Source of the DNA: Pseudomonadota bacterium
GTDB taxonomy: Bacteria; Pseudomonadota; Alphaproteobacteria; Rhizobiales; Hyphomicrobiaceae
Length of the DNA: 64,000 nt
Assembly: GCA_023410905.1 (NCBI GenBank)
Contig: JAEYPL010000284.1
Span: 6,813 to 70,812, forward strand
Direction of reading: 5' to 3'
Position 1 is the first letter of the stretch; each line of letters opens with the position of its first letter. Under the pieces are notes generated by a model that was not told the origin of the DNA, searched no databases, and worked only from the letters and a program-made list of their open reading frames with translations. Positions 8,739 to 17,113 of this stretch are shown here, piece after piece. The position numbers and the translations under genes were made by a program.

Positions 8739-10463
8739 CTATTTGGCGTCCGCACAGTCGCGAAGGATCTGCAGCTGCTCTTCGCTGAAGTATTCTATGC
8801 GGCGGTTCGCATTGCGATGTGACAAGTGCAGGCAAAGATCGGCCGCTATGGTTCGCGTGTAGTCGCGCGTAACCTCATTGATCTCCTCCTGCTCAAGATA
8901 GCGCCGATTCTCGCTGACGAATTCCAGTGCAGCACGAGGGCTCTTGAACAGCAATCCAGTAAGAAGCGATCGCCGCTCGGATGGCGTCATCTCGCTTATC
9001 GCCAGCGATCCCAGCGTGAAGTTCATCCACTTTTCGGAGTCCTCGCTCCGCCTTACCGCCATTTCTATGAGTGCTCTCATCTCCTTCGGCGTGAACATAC
9101 CCTGCACCTTGTCCTTCGACAGTTTAGCCTGGGCAAAATCACCATAGTCGGCATCGGCCAGCACCTTCTGCATGAGCTCTTCACGCAACTCGGCCGAGAA
9201 ATTCAAGTTGGTAAGCGCCGTCAAGGCATAGGATGCCTTCGCCTTCACAATCCCCCTTATGGCGTCCTGCTGGGTCTCGGACGGAAGGCGTTCGCCGAAG
9301 AGCTCGAGAGCGCGCACTGCGACGCCCGGGCTGGATGAAAAGGTCTCGCGCATGCGCGAGGCCAGCTGCACAAGCTCGGAGTCGGTGATGCGCAGTGCGA
9401 TCGCATGATCGAGCAGTGCTGCGATACTCGCCTCGTCGATTGCCTTCGCACGTAGTGCACGGCGCTGCTCGGACTTCAACCGAACGACTTTGGCAACGAT
9501 GGCGGCGGCTTCGTTGCCGCCCTCGGGCGAGGCCATGATACGCGTGATCAACTCGGCGAGCTGATCGTCCGTTAGCCAGTAAGGCTTCTGCGCTACCTGG
9601 GAAATCTGCGAGATCGAATCGGCACATTCCAGGAGTGCCGCAAAGACCTGATCCCGGTCGACGAGTGGGGCGTCTGATTGCGTCAGCAGTCGCATCAGAG
9701 TCGGCGCGTGCTTCTCTTGCACGGCCTCCTTCTCGCTATAGAACTTGCTCCAGGTTGCGCCGAGCGCAGTCGCTTCGCTCTGGGGTATCAAGGTCATCTT
9801 GATAGGGCACGCCGACTGAGCTCCGGTCGCGGCGGCCTGGCAGATCTTTTCAAGCACAACCTTGCGAGCGGCCTCGTCGTCGATGAGGGCAATTCTCGAT
9901 GCGCGGGGCCGTTTGGCTTCCTCCTGCAGTATGGCATTAGCGGCGTTCGAGATCGGATCGAGCAGGTTATCCTGATCACGACGTGTCGCAATGTACGGCT
10001 CGGCGTAGCGGTAATTCAGAATGAGAGAATTCGTCGCCACAACACCGGAGGTATTGTGCACGATCCTGATGCGGGGGTTGTTGGTGAGAAGCCAGACATC
10101 ATACCCCGGCTGCCGCGCCACATCACTTGCAAGTCGCACATGCCCGTCCCGATCGATGAGAGCTGCGGTATGCTGCACCTGAACCGCGGACGCCCACATC
10201 GGCACATAGAACCAGGTCACCAGGAGTGTCAGCCACGCGGAAGTGGCGATCAGCCTGTCGTCGTACGGCGAGAAAGCGAGCCTGATCAGAATCGCCAGCG
10301 AAGCGGACGTGAGGATAATCGGCCAAAAGCTGCCCGATATCGCCAGCCAGACGCTACCGCTCCAGCGGAGGTAGCAGGCCGCGCCAAGCCCAAGGAGGCA
10401 GGGGAGTGCCCCGTAAATGATGGCTCTGACTGTCCTACTCTGCCACCTCGGCGCGCGCTTCAT
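8739..10463 (-). CDS. Unrecognised membrane-anchored protein with helical C-terminal repeats
   Basis: I do not recognise a family for this 574-residue protein. The first 110 residues hold about three membrane segments (AIIYGALPCLLGLGAACYL; FWPIILTSASLAILIRLAF; LIATSAWLTLLVTWFYVPMW). A likely extracytoplasmic stretch with mixed character follows (WLLTNNPRIRIVHNTSG). The last 300 or so residues are almost wholly amphipathic helices that look like irregular alpha repeats. It is convergent with the importer operon (14 bases between stops) and transcribed away from amn. Its base composition is slightly less GC-rich than its neighbours. A sensor or scaffold role is possible, but nothing in the sequence proves it. 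Confidence 0.7.
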   Translation of the reverse strand: MKRAPRWQSRTVRAIIYGALPCLLGLGAACYLRWSGSVWLAISGSFWPIILTSASLAILIRLAFSPYDDRLIATSAWLTLLVTWFYVPMWASAVQVQHTAALIDRDGHVRLASDVARQPGYDVWLLTNNPRIRIVHNTSGVVATNSLILNYRYAEPYIATRRDQDNLLDPISNAANAILQEEAKRPRASRIALIDDEAARKVVLEKICQAAATGAQSACPIKMTLIPQSEATALGATWSKFYSEKEAVQEKHAPTLMRLLTQSDAPLVDRDQVFAALLECADSISQISQVAQKPYWLTDDQLAELITRIMASPEGGNEAAAIVAKVVRLKSEQRRALRAKAIDEASIAALLDHAIALRITDSELVQLASRMRETFSSSPGVAVRALELFGERLPSETQQDAIRGIVKAKASYALTALTNLNFSAELREELMQKVLADADYGDFAQAKLSKDKVQGMFTPKEMRALIEMAVRRSEDSEKWMNFTLGSLAISEMTPSERRSLLTGLLFKSPRAALEFVSENRRYLEQEEINEVTRDYTRTIAADLCLHLSHRNANRRIEYFSEEQLQILRDCADAK

Positions 10464-10761
10464 TTCTCGACCCTTTCGGCAAGGGCTTGGAGCCGGCAGG
10501 CAATGATACGCCTTTCAATTGATCTGCGCGATCAGATCGACCACGTTGATTTTACTGGATAGCGTCCGCACCTGCGTGCAGGGACGTTTTCGATATTCAA
10601 TCGCGTTCGGAAACTCGTTACATGATTGATGTTACTTATATTCTGACCACACCTCATCGCGATCAACGACATCAGCCGGACACCACGATCCCTTGTGCAA
10701 AGTCATATCACCGTGATTGATTGTCACTTTGCAGGTCGTGGCCGTAGCAGGAAGACTCTCC
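10464..10761. other. Divergent intergenic region, no gene seen
   Basis: This stretch of about 300 bases separates two genes transcribed away from each other and must hold both promoters. It has an AT-richer patch around 10610-10650. I found no convincing -35/-10 pair, strong palindrome or small coding frame. Confidence 0.4.
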
Positions 10762-12225
10762 ATGGCTGATCAGCGCGGATTGACGCCAGAGGAAGCCGTC
10801 GAGCGGCTGGAGCGGGATCACGCCGCGGCGTGCAAAGCGCTGCGCGAGGCGCTCGCACGATATGTGACGGACCGCGCCATTCCGACGGCCGACGAACGAG
10901 TAGCGTTTCGCTATCCCGAGCTGCGCGTGAACTGGCAGTCCGGCAAACCAGTGCCCTTCACGCGGCGGGCCTGGGCAAAGTTCCAGGCGCCAGGCCTCTA
11001 CGCTACCACCATAACGCAGCCCGCTTTCTTCCGCGGCTATCTGCTCGAGCAGTTGCGGCCGCTTGTCGACGAGTTCCGCGCCCACATTGACGTCGGTGTG
11101 AGCGATCAGGAAATCCCGTATCCGTTTGTGACCGAAGCTGGCGATGAGTTTGTCCATGGCGGCCTGTCGGTCGCCGACCTCGCACGGTATTTCCCGACGC
11201 CGCTGCTCTCGAATGTCGGCGACGAGATCGCCGATGGACTGTGGCGTTTCGAGGTGGGGCGGCCGCGCCCGCTCGCGCTCTTCGACGCCGTTCGCGTCGA
11301 TTTCTCGTTGCGCCGTCTCGCGCATTATACCGGCACCGACTGGCGTACGATCCAGCCTTGGATCCTCTTCACCAACTACCAGCGCTACGTCGATCAGTTC
11401 GTGGACTGGAGCCTCGGAGAGCTTAATCAGGCAGCCAGCCCTTACACAGAGCTCACGTTGCCCGGTGGAAGCGTCGTTCGCCGCGGAGTCGACGTGGATG
11501 CCTCGGTCGCTCTGGCCGCAGCTGCGCCCTGGCATCGATATCAGATGCCAGCCTACAATCTCGCGCGTGCCGACGGCCAGGGCGGCATCACGCTCGTCAA
11601 TATCGGCGTCGGCCCATCGAACGCCAAGACCGCCACGGACCATCTCGCGGTGCTGAGGCCGCATTGCTGGCTGATGATCGGCCACTGCGGCGGACTGCGG
11701 CAGTCTCAAACCATTGGCGACTACGTGCTCGCGCACGGCTATCTGCGGCGCGACAGCATTCTGGATGATCTGGTGCCGCCCGAAATCCCGGTGCCAGCTC
11801 TTGCCGAGGTACAGGTGGCCTTGCAGGAGGCCGCGGAGCAGGTCACCGGCGAGCACGGCGAGGCGTTGAAGCGGCGACTGCGCACGGGCACCGTCGTGAG
11901 CTATGCCGACCGAAACTGGGAGCTGCGCTGGTCACAGGAGCGCCGCCGCATCAATCTCGGTCGGGCCATCGCTGTCGACATGGAGAGTTCGGCGCTCGCA
12001 ACTCAGGGCTATCGCCTGCGCGTGCCGTACGGCACTCTCCTGTGCGTCTCGGACAAGCCGCTCCACGGTGAGATCAAACTGCCGGGCGCCGCGACCGGCT
12101 TCTATCAGCGCGCAGTTGGCGAGCATCTCAAGATTGGGCTTGCCGCGATCGACCTCTTGCGCAGCCAGCTCAGCTCGCTGCATTCGCGCAAATTGCGCAG
12201 CTTCGACGAACCGCCGTTCCGGTAG
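10762..12225 (+). CDS. amn: AMP nucleosidase
   Basis: This 487-residue enzyme cleaves AMP to adenine and ribose 5-phosphate and helps set adenylate levels. It has the two-domain Amn layout: an N-terminal regulatory domain (RAWAKFQAPGLYATTITQPA, NYQRYVDQFVDW) and a C-terminal nucleoside-phosphorylase-like catalytic domain. The latter contains VNIGVGPSNAKTATDHLA, LMIGHCGGLRQSQTIGDYVL and AVDMESSALATQGYRLRVPY, whose DMES is the family's nucleoside-binding signature. The ATG chosen begins at ADQRGLTPEEAVERL; an earlier in-frame start adds 15 residues without similarity. The gene stands alone and meets speG tail to tail. Confidence 0.92.
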   Translation: MADQRGLTPEEAVERLERDHAAACKALREALARYVTDRAIPTADERVAFRYPELRVNWQSGKPVPFTRRAWAKFQAPGLYATTITQPAFFRGYLLEQLRPLVDEFRAHIDVGVSDQEIPYPFVTEAGDEFVHGGLSVADLARYFPTPLLSNVGDEIADGLWRFEVGRPRPLALFDAVRVDFSLRRLAHYTGTDWRTIQPWILFTNYQRYVDQFVDWSLGELNQAASPYTELTLPGGSVVRRGVDVDASVALAAAAPWHRYQMPAYNLARADGQGGITLVNIGVGPSNAKTATDHLAVLRPHCWLMIGHCGGLRQSQTIGDYVLAHGYLRRDSILDDLVPPEIPVPALAEVQVALQEAAEQVTGEHGEALKRRLRTGTVVSYADRNWELRWSQERRRINLGRAIAVDMESSALATQGYRLRVPYGTLLCVSDKPLHGEIKLPGAATGFYQRAVGEHLKIGLAAIDLLRSQLSSLHSRKLRSFDEPPFR

Positions 12226-12260
12226 TTCGGTCGCGTTTTAGGCCCGGGCAAACAAATCCA

Positions 12261-12818
12261 TCACTGAGCCGTGGGTGTCAGCATACGCTCGGGCTTTGGA
12301 CGCGAACCGAGATAGTCCTGCTGAAAGAGACACATCCGCGTGACGTCACGGTACTGGCCGTTGATGAAGAACTCCTGCCGCAGCACACCTTCGACCTCAA
12401 AGCCCAGCTTCTCATAGATATGGACAGCCTTCGTGTTGTCCTTGTCGACGACGAGATAGATTTTATGGAGGTTCAGCACGCCGAAGCCGTAGTCCATAGC
12501 GAGTTCCGCCGCGCGTTTTGCGAGACCCTTACCCTGGTGATCGGGGGCGACGATGATCTGAAACTCCGCCCGACGATGGACGTGATCGATTTCGACCAGC
12601 TCGACGAGGCCTGCATTCTTGTCCTCACTAACCACCACGAAGCGGCGCTCGGTCTGGTCATGGATATGCTCGTCGTAGAGCGCTGCCAGCTCGACGAAGG
12701 TCTCGTAAGGCTCTTCGAACCAGTAGCGCATGACGTTTGCGTTATTGTCCATCTGGTGCACGAAATGCAGATCCTCGCGCTCCAGCGGTCGCAACACGAC
12801 TTTTCGTTCTGAGGGCAT
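12261..12818 (-). CDS. speG: Spermidine N1-acetyltransferase, GNAT family
   Basis: This 185-residue GNAT enzyme should acetylate spermidine or spermine with acetyl-CoA and so prevent polyamine toxicity. The SpeG pattern is clear: [18 protein letters not shown] at the N-terminus, then [18 protein letters not shown], where QGKGLA binds the acetyl-CoA pyrophosphate, and [19 protein letters not shown] with the conserved Tyr. The C-terminus is about ten residues longer than usual. It is a single gene convergent with amn. Confidence 0.88.
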   Translation of the reverse strand: MPSERKVVLRPLEREDLHFVHQMDNNANVMRYWFEEPYETFVELAALYDEHIHDQTERRFVVVSEDKNAGLVELVEIDHVHRRAEFQIIVAPDHQGKGLAKRAAELAMDYGFGVLNLHKIYLVVDKDNTKAVHIYEKLGFEVEGVLRQEFFINGQYRDVTRMCLFQQDYLGSRPKPERMLTPTAQ

Positions 12819-13119
12819 GATTGCGTCCTATGAGGCTGGCTTCGATCCTGCAGAAGCATACAGGTTCACATGACGATCGCTACCGGCGGTCCGTTCAAGA
12901 TCGGTGCACCCGGCTTTGTGCCGGCTCGCGTCAGCGTTGACGTGCAGGCGTAATCTTGTGGCTCGCATGGCGGCGACCGCCATCACGAAACTGTGGTTGT
13001 AGTTGATCGCACGCATTGCCCTGCATTGTTGGGAATTGGTCGCAACAGCGTTAAGCTTCAGCGCAACATGCCGTCCAAGCTATCGGCCGATCACGGCTAC
13101 GCTCGTTAGAGGTCTCTGT
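12819..13119. other. Divergent intergenic region, no gene seen
   Basis: About 300 bases lie between speG (leftward) and the dioxygenase-like gene (rightward). An open frame continues upstream of the latter, but its residues look random and precede a clear Tat signal. No operator-like palindrome was noticed. Confidence 0.35.
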
Positions 13120-13608
13120 ATGGCTACTGTCCTGCTCAATCGCCGCAGCCTTCTCGCCGCAGGAGGTTCCGTTCTTGCAACAGGCGCTTCCGGGCTGCTG
13201 CTGCCCGCCCGCGCGCAAGGGCTCGCACCGACCGCTTCGATGCGCGGCGGAGCCAACAATTATCGCCCGGGGGCACCGATCGTGGAGCGCATTGGTGGCG
13301 GGGGCTTCTGGATGACGGGCACCGTGCGCCGCGCTGGCGATGGCGCTCCGCTTGCGGGTCAACGCGTACAGATCTGGGCGCACACGACCGAAGGACACGA
13401 GCGCGATCAGCGGAGTCATGGAGCGACGCTTACTGACGCGAATGGCGTGTTCCGACTCGAGATGCCGCAGATCGTTCCCGCTTTCGGCCAAGCGCATGGC
13501 CATCTCGCCTATGACAGCGGTGCATTCCAAACCGTATTTCTGCGCCCGCTGATGTCGAGCGCAAAAGCCACCAGCCTCGAGGCGCACTTCGTCCTTCAGC
13601 CGGCGTGA
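13120..13608 (+). CDS. Tat-exported intradiol-dioxygenase-like protein with altered metal ligands
   Basis: The 162-residue product starts with a Tat-like signal (NRRSLLAAGGSVLATG, then LLLPARAQG). The mature part resembles the beta-sandwich core of intradiol ring-cleavage dioxygenases: GTVRRAGDGAPLAGQRVQIW, LTDANGVFRLEMPQIVP and the histidine pair AHGHLAY. Known enzymes bind Fe(III) by Tyr, Tyr, His and His. In my by-eye alignment His126 and His128 are kept, the first Tyr position is His93 and the second is Phe122. It may therefore bind metal differently or have lost ring cleavage. It overlaps the next gene by four bases (GTGA), linking it to a di-heme membrane protein. Confidence 0.7.
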   Translation: MATVLLNRRSLLAAGGSVLATGASGLLLPARAQGLAPTASMRGGANNYRPGAPIVERIGGGGFWMTGTVRRAGDGAPLAGQRVQIWAHTTEGHERDQRSHGATLTDANGVFRLEMPQIVPAFGQAHGHLAYDSGAFQTVFLRPLMSSAKATSLEAHFVLQPA

Positions 13609-14237
13609 TCGAGCTGACTTCAAAGAAGATGAGGTTGGCGCGCGCGTCTCTGATCTGGGCCGGTCTCGCGATGGCTGTCGGCGTACCCATCGCCGTTGCG
13701 GCGGCGAGCCCGCTGCTCGCTTGGCGCGACCCTGTCTACATCGTGGCCGGATTTGCGGGCGTTGTTGCACTGGGGCTCATCCTCATTCAGCCCCTGCTGA
13801 TTGGCGGCTACTTGCCGGGATTGGCGCCTCTTCAAGAGCGGCGCCTGCATCGCTGGATCGGAGGACTGCTGGTCGTGGCGGTCGTGGTCCACGTCGGAGG
13901 TCTTTGGATAACCAGTCCCCCGGATGTGATTGACGCCCTTCTCTTCACATCGCCGACGCCGTTCTCAGACTGGGGGGTGATCGCCATGTGGGCAGTGTTC
14001 TCCACCGCGCTCCTGGCTGCACTCCGCCGGCGATTGCGCCTCAGCCTACGAACATGGCGCATCGCTCATACGATCCTCGCAGTGGTGATCGTCGTCGGGA
14101 GCGTGGTCCACGCTGTGCTGATCGACGGGACCATGGGAACAATGTCGAAGTTGGCCCTGTGCGCGCTGGTCCTCGCGGCAACCATGAAAGTCATGGCCGA
14201 CCTACGCGTATGTGCAAAAAGACCGACGCCGCGCTGA
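13605..14237 (+). CDS. Ferric-reductase-like di-heme transmembrane protein
   Basis: This 210-residue protein has about six membrane helices of the ferric reductase/MsrQ type. Two helices each carry a pair of histidines 14 residues apart, His82/His96 (RRLHRWIGGLL...VVHVGG) and His155/His169 (WRIAHTILAV...VVHAVL), the classic arrangement for two b hemes across the membrane. There is no flavin or NADPH domain, so it would pass electrons from another donor, such as quinol or a flavoprotein, to a periplasmic partner. The GTG start overlaps the stop of the Tat-exported protein, its likely partner. An internal ATG at 13629 is an alternative start. Confidence 0.82.
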   Translation: MIELTSKKMRLARASLIWAGLAMAVGVPIAVAAASPLLAWRDPVYIVAGFAGVVALGLILIQPLLIGGYLPGLAPLQERRLHRWIGGLLVVAVVVHVGGLWITSPPDVIDALLFTSPTPFSDWGVIAMWAVFSTALLAALRRRLRLSLRTWRIAHTILAVVIVVGSVVHAVLIDGTMGTMSKLALCALVLAATMKVMADLRVCAKRPTPR

Positions 14238-14292
14238 GGGAACAGCGTCTGAAACGACGTCGATCAGTATGTCCGGGGCCTCGCGCAGCCGA

Positions 14293-15000
14293 CTAGGATG
14301 ACGCCCTCAGCGGCAACTTCTGCGCAGCTCGCGCGACGACCTCGCCTCGCCGTTTGAGCATGCCCTCGACATAAGAGCGGAACTCGCTGACCACCGCGGG
14401 CGGTGCAGTATCCGGCGCACCGGCAGAGAACGGCGGCTCGGGATTGTATTCCATGTAGAGCTGAATCTTTTCGGCCGTCAGACGATCTGAAAGCGCTTCG
14501 GCCAGCAGCAATCCGAAATCTATCCCAGCGGTCACGCCGCCGCCCGTAATCCGATTGCGATCGATGCAGACGCGCGTGTTGATCGGCGTTGCGCCGAAGG
14601 CCTCGAGAAACTGCATGGAGGCCCAGTGCGTCGCGGCCTTGTAACCCTGCAGGAGACCAGCGGCGCCGAGCACAAGCGCACCCGTGCAGACGGATGTCAC
14701 GTATCGCGCATGAGCTTCCTGCTCGCGGACGAATGCCAGCACCTCCTCGTCCTCAAGAAGATCGTTCATACCGGGGCCGCCGGGAATGCAGATGACGTCC
14801 AGTTTCGGACAGTCGGCGAATGTCGTGGTCGGCAGGATCTTGAGGCCGACGTCACTGACGACCGGCTGGAGATCCTTCCAGATGAGATGGACGTCGGCGT
14901 TCGGCAGGCGCGCCAGGACCTCGAACGGTCCTGTCAGGTCGAGCTGGGTCAAACGCGGGAAGAGTATCAGTCCAATCTGATGACGAGCGGCGTCACTCAT
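14293..15000 (-). CDS. inhA: Isonitrile hydratase, DJ-1/PfpI superfamily
   Basis: This 235-residue protein should hydrate isonitriles to N-substituted formamides. It matches remembered Pseudomonas InhA along its whole length: LFPRLTQLDLTGPFEVLA, PKLDVICIPGGPG, ARYVTSVCTGALVLGAAGLL, then ATHW, TGGGVTAGIDF and PPFSAGAPDTAPP. The catalytic residues Asp21, Cys105 and Thr106 correspond to Asp17, Cys101 and Thr102 of the Pseudomonas enzyme with a constant offset of four. The gene follows the nitrilase by 12 bases in the same direction, so both are probably one unit for C-N triple-bond compounds. DJ-1 relatives include non-enzymes, but the motif match here is unusually complete. Confidence 0.85.
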   Translation of the reverse strand: MSDAARHQIGLILFPRLTQLDLTGPFEVLARLPNADVHLIWKDLQPVVSDVGLKILPTTTFADCPKLDVICIPGGPGMNDLLEDEEVLAFVREQEAHARYVTSVCTGALVLGAAGLLQGYKAATHWASMQFLEAFGATPINTRVCIDRNRITGGGVTAGIDFGLLLAEALSDRLTAEKIQLYMEYNPEPPFSAGAPDTAPPAVVSEFRSYVEGMLKRRGEVVARAAQKLPLRASS

Positions 15001-15012
15001 GGCGCATGTCCT

Positions 15013-16044
15013 CTAGGGTCGTTCGGAATGCTGGTCCTCGGCATCGGCGGACTGGGCTGCAACGGTCTCAAGGTATCGCGCCGGCTCGCGCGCGGAGCGA
15101 TCGACCTTCAGATCGAAGATGTCGAAACGATTGTAGTATCCGACGACATCGTGGAACTGCTTCGGCTCGACCGACAATGCCGTGTCGATCTCTCCGTAGA
15201 CAATGCCTTCCTCGCCGCTGATCACTTCGCTCATGATGGAGCCTGTCGGATCGAGGATCATCGATACGCTCTTGGGCGAGCGCTCGATGATTTCGCGGAT
15301 GCTCTTATCCTCGCGCGCAACGGCAGCGATCAGCTTTTCGTCGGCGAGCGCCGAGGAGACAATGTTGAATACCTTCGCCTCGAACGCGTGCGCACCTGCG
15401 CGGATCTCGATGGCCTTGCGCAGATCGTAGCCGGTGTTGTCGCTCGGCGGGCGCGTGGGCCAGATGGGCGGGTAGGTCGAAATGTGCACCTGTTCGCCCT
15501 CGGCCATGAGAGCGTAGCGCGAGAGCGGATTGGTATTCTCGCCGCAGATCAGCATCCCGACGCGGCCGATCTCGGTTTGCGTCACGCGCAAGCCACGGGC
15601 ATCGCCATTTGCCCAGATCAGCTTTTCATAGAAGGTCGGAACGAGCTTGCGATGATGGTTCAGGATGCTCCCATCGGGGCCGATGAGCAGATTGGAGTTC
15701 CAGAGACAGCCGACGCTCGCATCCGTGCCCTCGCTGATGCCGGTCGAGACGTAGATCCCGTATTCGCGCGCAGCAGCACAAAGGCGCGCCACTTCCTGGC
15801 CGTCCTTTCTGATGGACTGCATGGCGAGCGAGCGGAAGAAATCATGGTTCTCGATCGGTGGCCGCAACGCCGCCCAAATCGGGAAACCGGGAATGAAGCT
15901 CTCGGGAAATGCCACGAGCGCGGCGCCATTCTTCGAGGCCTCGCGCATGAAGGAGATCGCCTTGTCGACCGTTGCGTCGGCGTCCAGGAAGACCGAGGCG
16001 ATGTGGCAGGCGGCGGCCTTAAAGCGGGGATAATTCTGCGGCAT
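15013..16044 (-). CDS. Nitrilase (aliphatic/aryl nitrilase family)
   Basis: This 343-residue enzyme of the carbon-nitrogen hydrolase superfamily should convert nitriles to acids and ammonia. The catalytic triad is visible: Glu48 in FPESFIPGFP, Lys133 in HHRKLVPTFYEKL and Cys167 in MLICGENTNPL. The CGEN reading after the cysteine is typical of true nitrilases and cyanide hydratases rather than amidases. Length and the HISTYPPIWP segment also fit nitrilases. It lies between the isonitrile hydratase and a TrmB-like regulator on the same strand and diverges from a full ABC importer, which suggests uptake and hydrolysis of a nitrile or its amide. Confidence 0.9.
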   Translation of the reverse strand: MPQNYPRFKAAACHIASVFLDADATVDKAISFMREASKNGAALVAFPESFIPGFPIWAALRPPIENHDFFRSLAMQSIRKDGQEVARLCAAAREYGIYVSTGISEGTDASVGCLWNSNLLIGPDGSILNHHRKLVPTFYEKLIWANGDARGLRVTQTEIGRVGMLICGENTNPLSRYALMAEGEQVHISTYPPIWPTRPPSDNTGYDLRKAIEIRAGAHAFEAKVFNIVSSALADEKLIAAVAREDKSIREIIERSPKSVSMILDPTGSIMSEVISGEEGIVYGEIDTALSVEPKQFHDVVGYYNRFDIFDLKVDRSAREPARYLETVAAQSADAEDQHSERP

Positions 16045-16067
16045 GCGGGTGTTCCGATCGGGTTGAC

Positions 16068-16868
16068 TTACTTCTTGGAATGCAGGTGCACGAGCTTGTC
16101 GCGGCTCGGACGGCGCGCGACGTTCTCAGCCGCATGGCTGGCGGCCCATAGTGTCTCGAACAGCCCCGTTTGCATGGCAGCAAACTCCGCACTTTCGATG
16201 GTCATGGCGAAGTTCTCCTTGCGGGATGAGATCAGGGCGACAGTGTCGTCATAGATGTACGTCGTCATCGAGAAGCTGAAGGTTTCGGGGGCGTAGCGCA
16301 GAATGCGCAAGTCGGCCGGATTGTCGGACCAGAATTTGTGCAAGTCCTTCGTTGCCGAACGCACGACGCGCAGCGTGACGCCAGCCTCGATGCGCCGTCG
16401 AACGTTGTCGTCCATCCATGCACGCCCCGGCACCTCGTAGAGATCGCTCATGGAGAGGACGCCGAGCAGCATCTTGCTGCGACATGCGATCGTCTCGTCA
16501 AGAACGGCCTTGATGCCATCCAGTCCCTGGAAGTAGCGGACTTTCGGTTTCGCCGGCGTGCGGTTGTGCAGCGATAGAAGCTCTGGCATGACGGCCTCGA
16601 GCTTCTTGCGACGCTCTTCGACGATCTCGAGCACGCGTGCGGGCGACTCCGCCATGATCAGCATGGAGCGATCGCTCGCCTGCGGAATCTCGTTGACCAG
16701 CCGCTGCTCGAGCAGGCGCGAAAAGACGTCGTAAGCGTTTGTGCGGCTGATGCCGGCTTTGCGCGCGATGTCGCGCATCGTGGCCTGGCCGAGCTCCAGC
16801 GCCGCCAAATAGAAGCGCACTTCCGTCTCGTGCAGGCCGATGTCCGTGAGGGCACGCTCGATAGCCAT
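16068..16868 (-). CDS. TrmB-like winged-helix transcriptional regulator
   Basis: The 266-residue protein starts with a TrmB-type winged helix (LTDIGLHETEVRFYLAALEL, then ATMRDIARKAGISRTNAYDV). A helical linker with EIVEERRKKLEAVMPELL follows, and then a C-terminal domain (VRYFQGLDGIKAVLDE, GVTLRVVRSATK) of the phospholipase-D-like fold seen in TrmB sensors. It is 23 bases upstream of the nitrilase on the same strand and faces the importer operon across the promoter region, so it most likely controls both units in response to the imported compound. TrmB-type regulators are common in archaea and less so in proteobacteria. The start has GGAAGGAA upstream. Confidence 0.8.
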   Translation of the reverse strand: MAIERALTDIGLHETEVRFYLAALELGQATMRDIARKAGISRTNAYDVFSRLLEQRLVNEIPQASDRSMLIMAESPARVLEIVEERRKKLEAVMPELLSLHNRTPAKPKVRYFQGLDGIKAVLDETIACRSKMLLGVLSMSDLYEVPGRAWMDDNVRRRIEAGVTLRVVRSATKDLHKFWSDNPADLRILRYAPETFSFSMTTYIYDDTVALISSRKENFAMTIESAEFAAMQTGLFETLWAASHAAENVARRPSRDKLVHLHSKK

Positions 16869-16981
16869 TGAGTTCCTTCCGGGCTTCCGACGTCGGGCTC
16901 GCGTGTGCGGCGCATACCGCCGTCACTTGATACTGCATGTCGATACGGATTGACACTGCCTCATGCGGCCGAGCCAAACAT

Positions 16982-17010
16982 TGTGCACATGGCCAGCAAA
17001 ATATGCATAT
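16982..17010. promoter_or_regulatory. Two short palindromes in the TrmB-like/importer divergent region
   Basis: TGTGCACA at 16982-16989 and ATATGCATAT at 17001-17010 are perfect palindromes in an AT-richer part of the spacer between the regulator gene and the importer operon. They are plausible operator or promoter elements for the neighbouring TrmB-like regulator. The palindromes are seen; binding is inferred. Confidence 0.35.
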
Positions 17011-17113
17011 GACGGCGTTGCATTGAGTGTCCATTCATGCTGACTATAAGGGATCGAGGCCGCGAGGCCTTCAATTCGGTGCGCGCACTCGCGCGATTGA
17101 GACTGGGGGCTTT

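Noticed and set aside
14626..16254. 542-codon + strand frame over the isonitrile hydratase and nitrilase genes
   Set aside because: It crosses two genes with complete catalytic motifs on the other strand and shows no protein family features.
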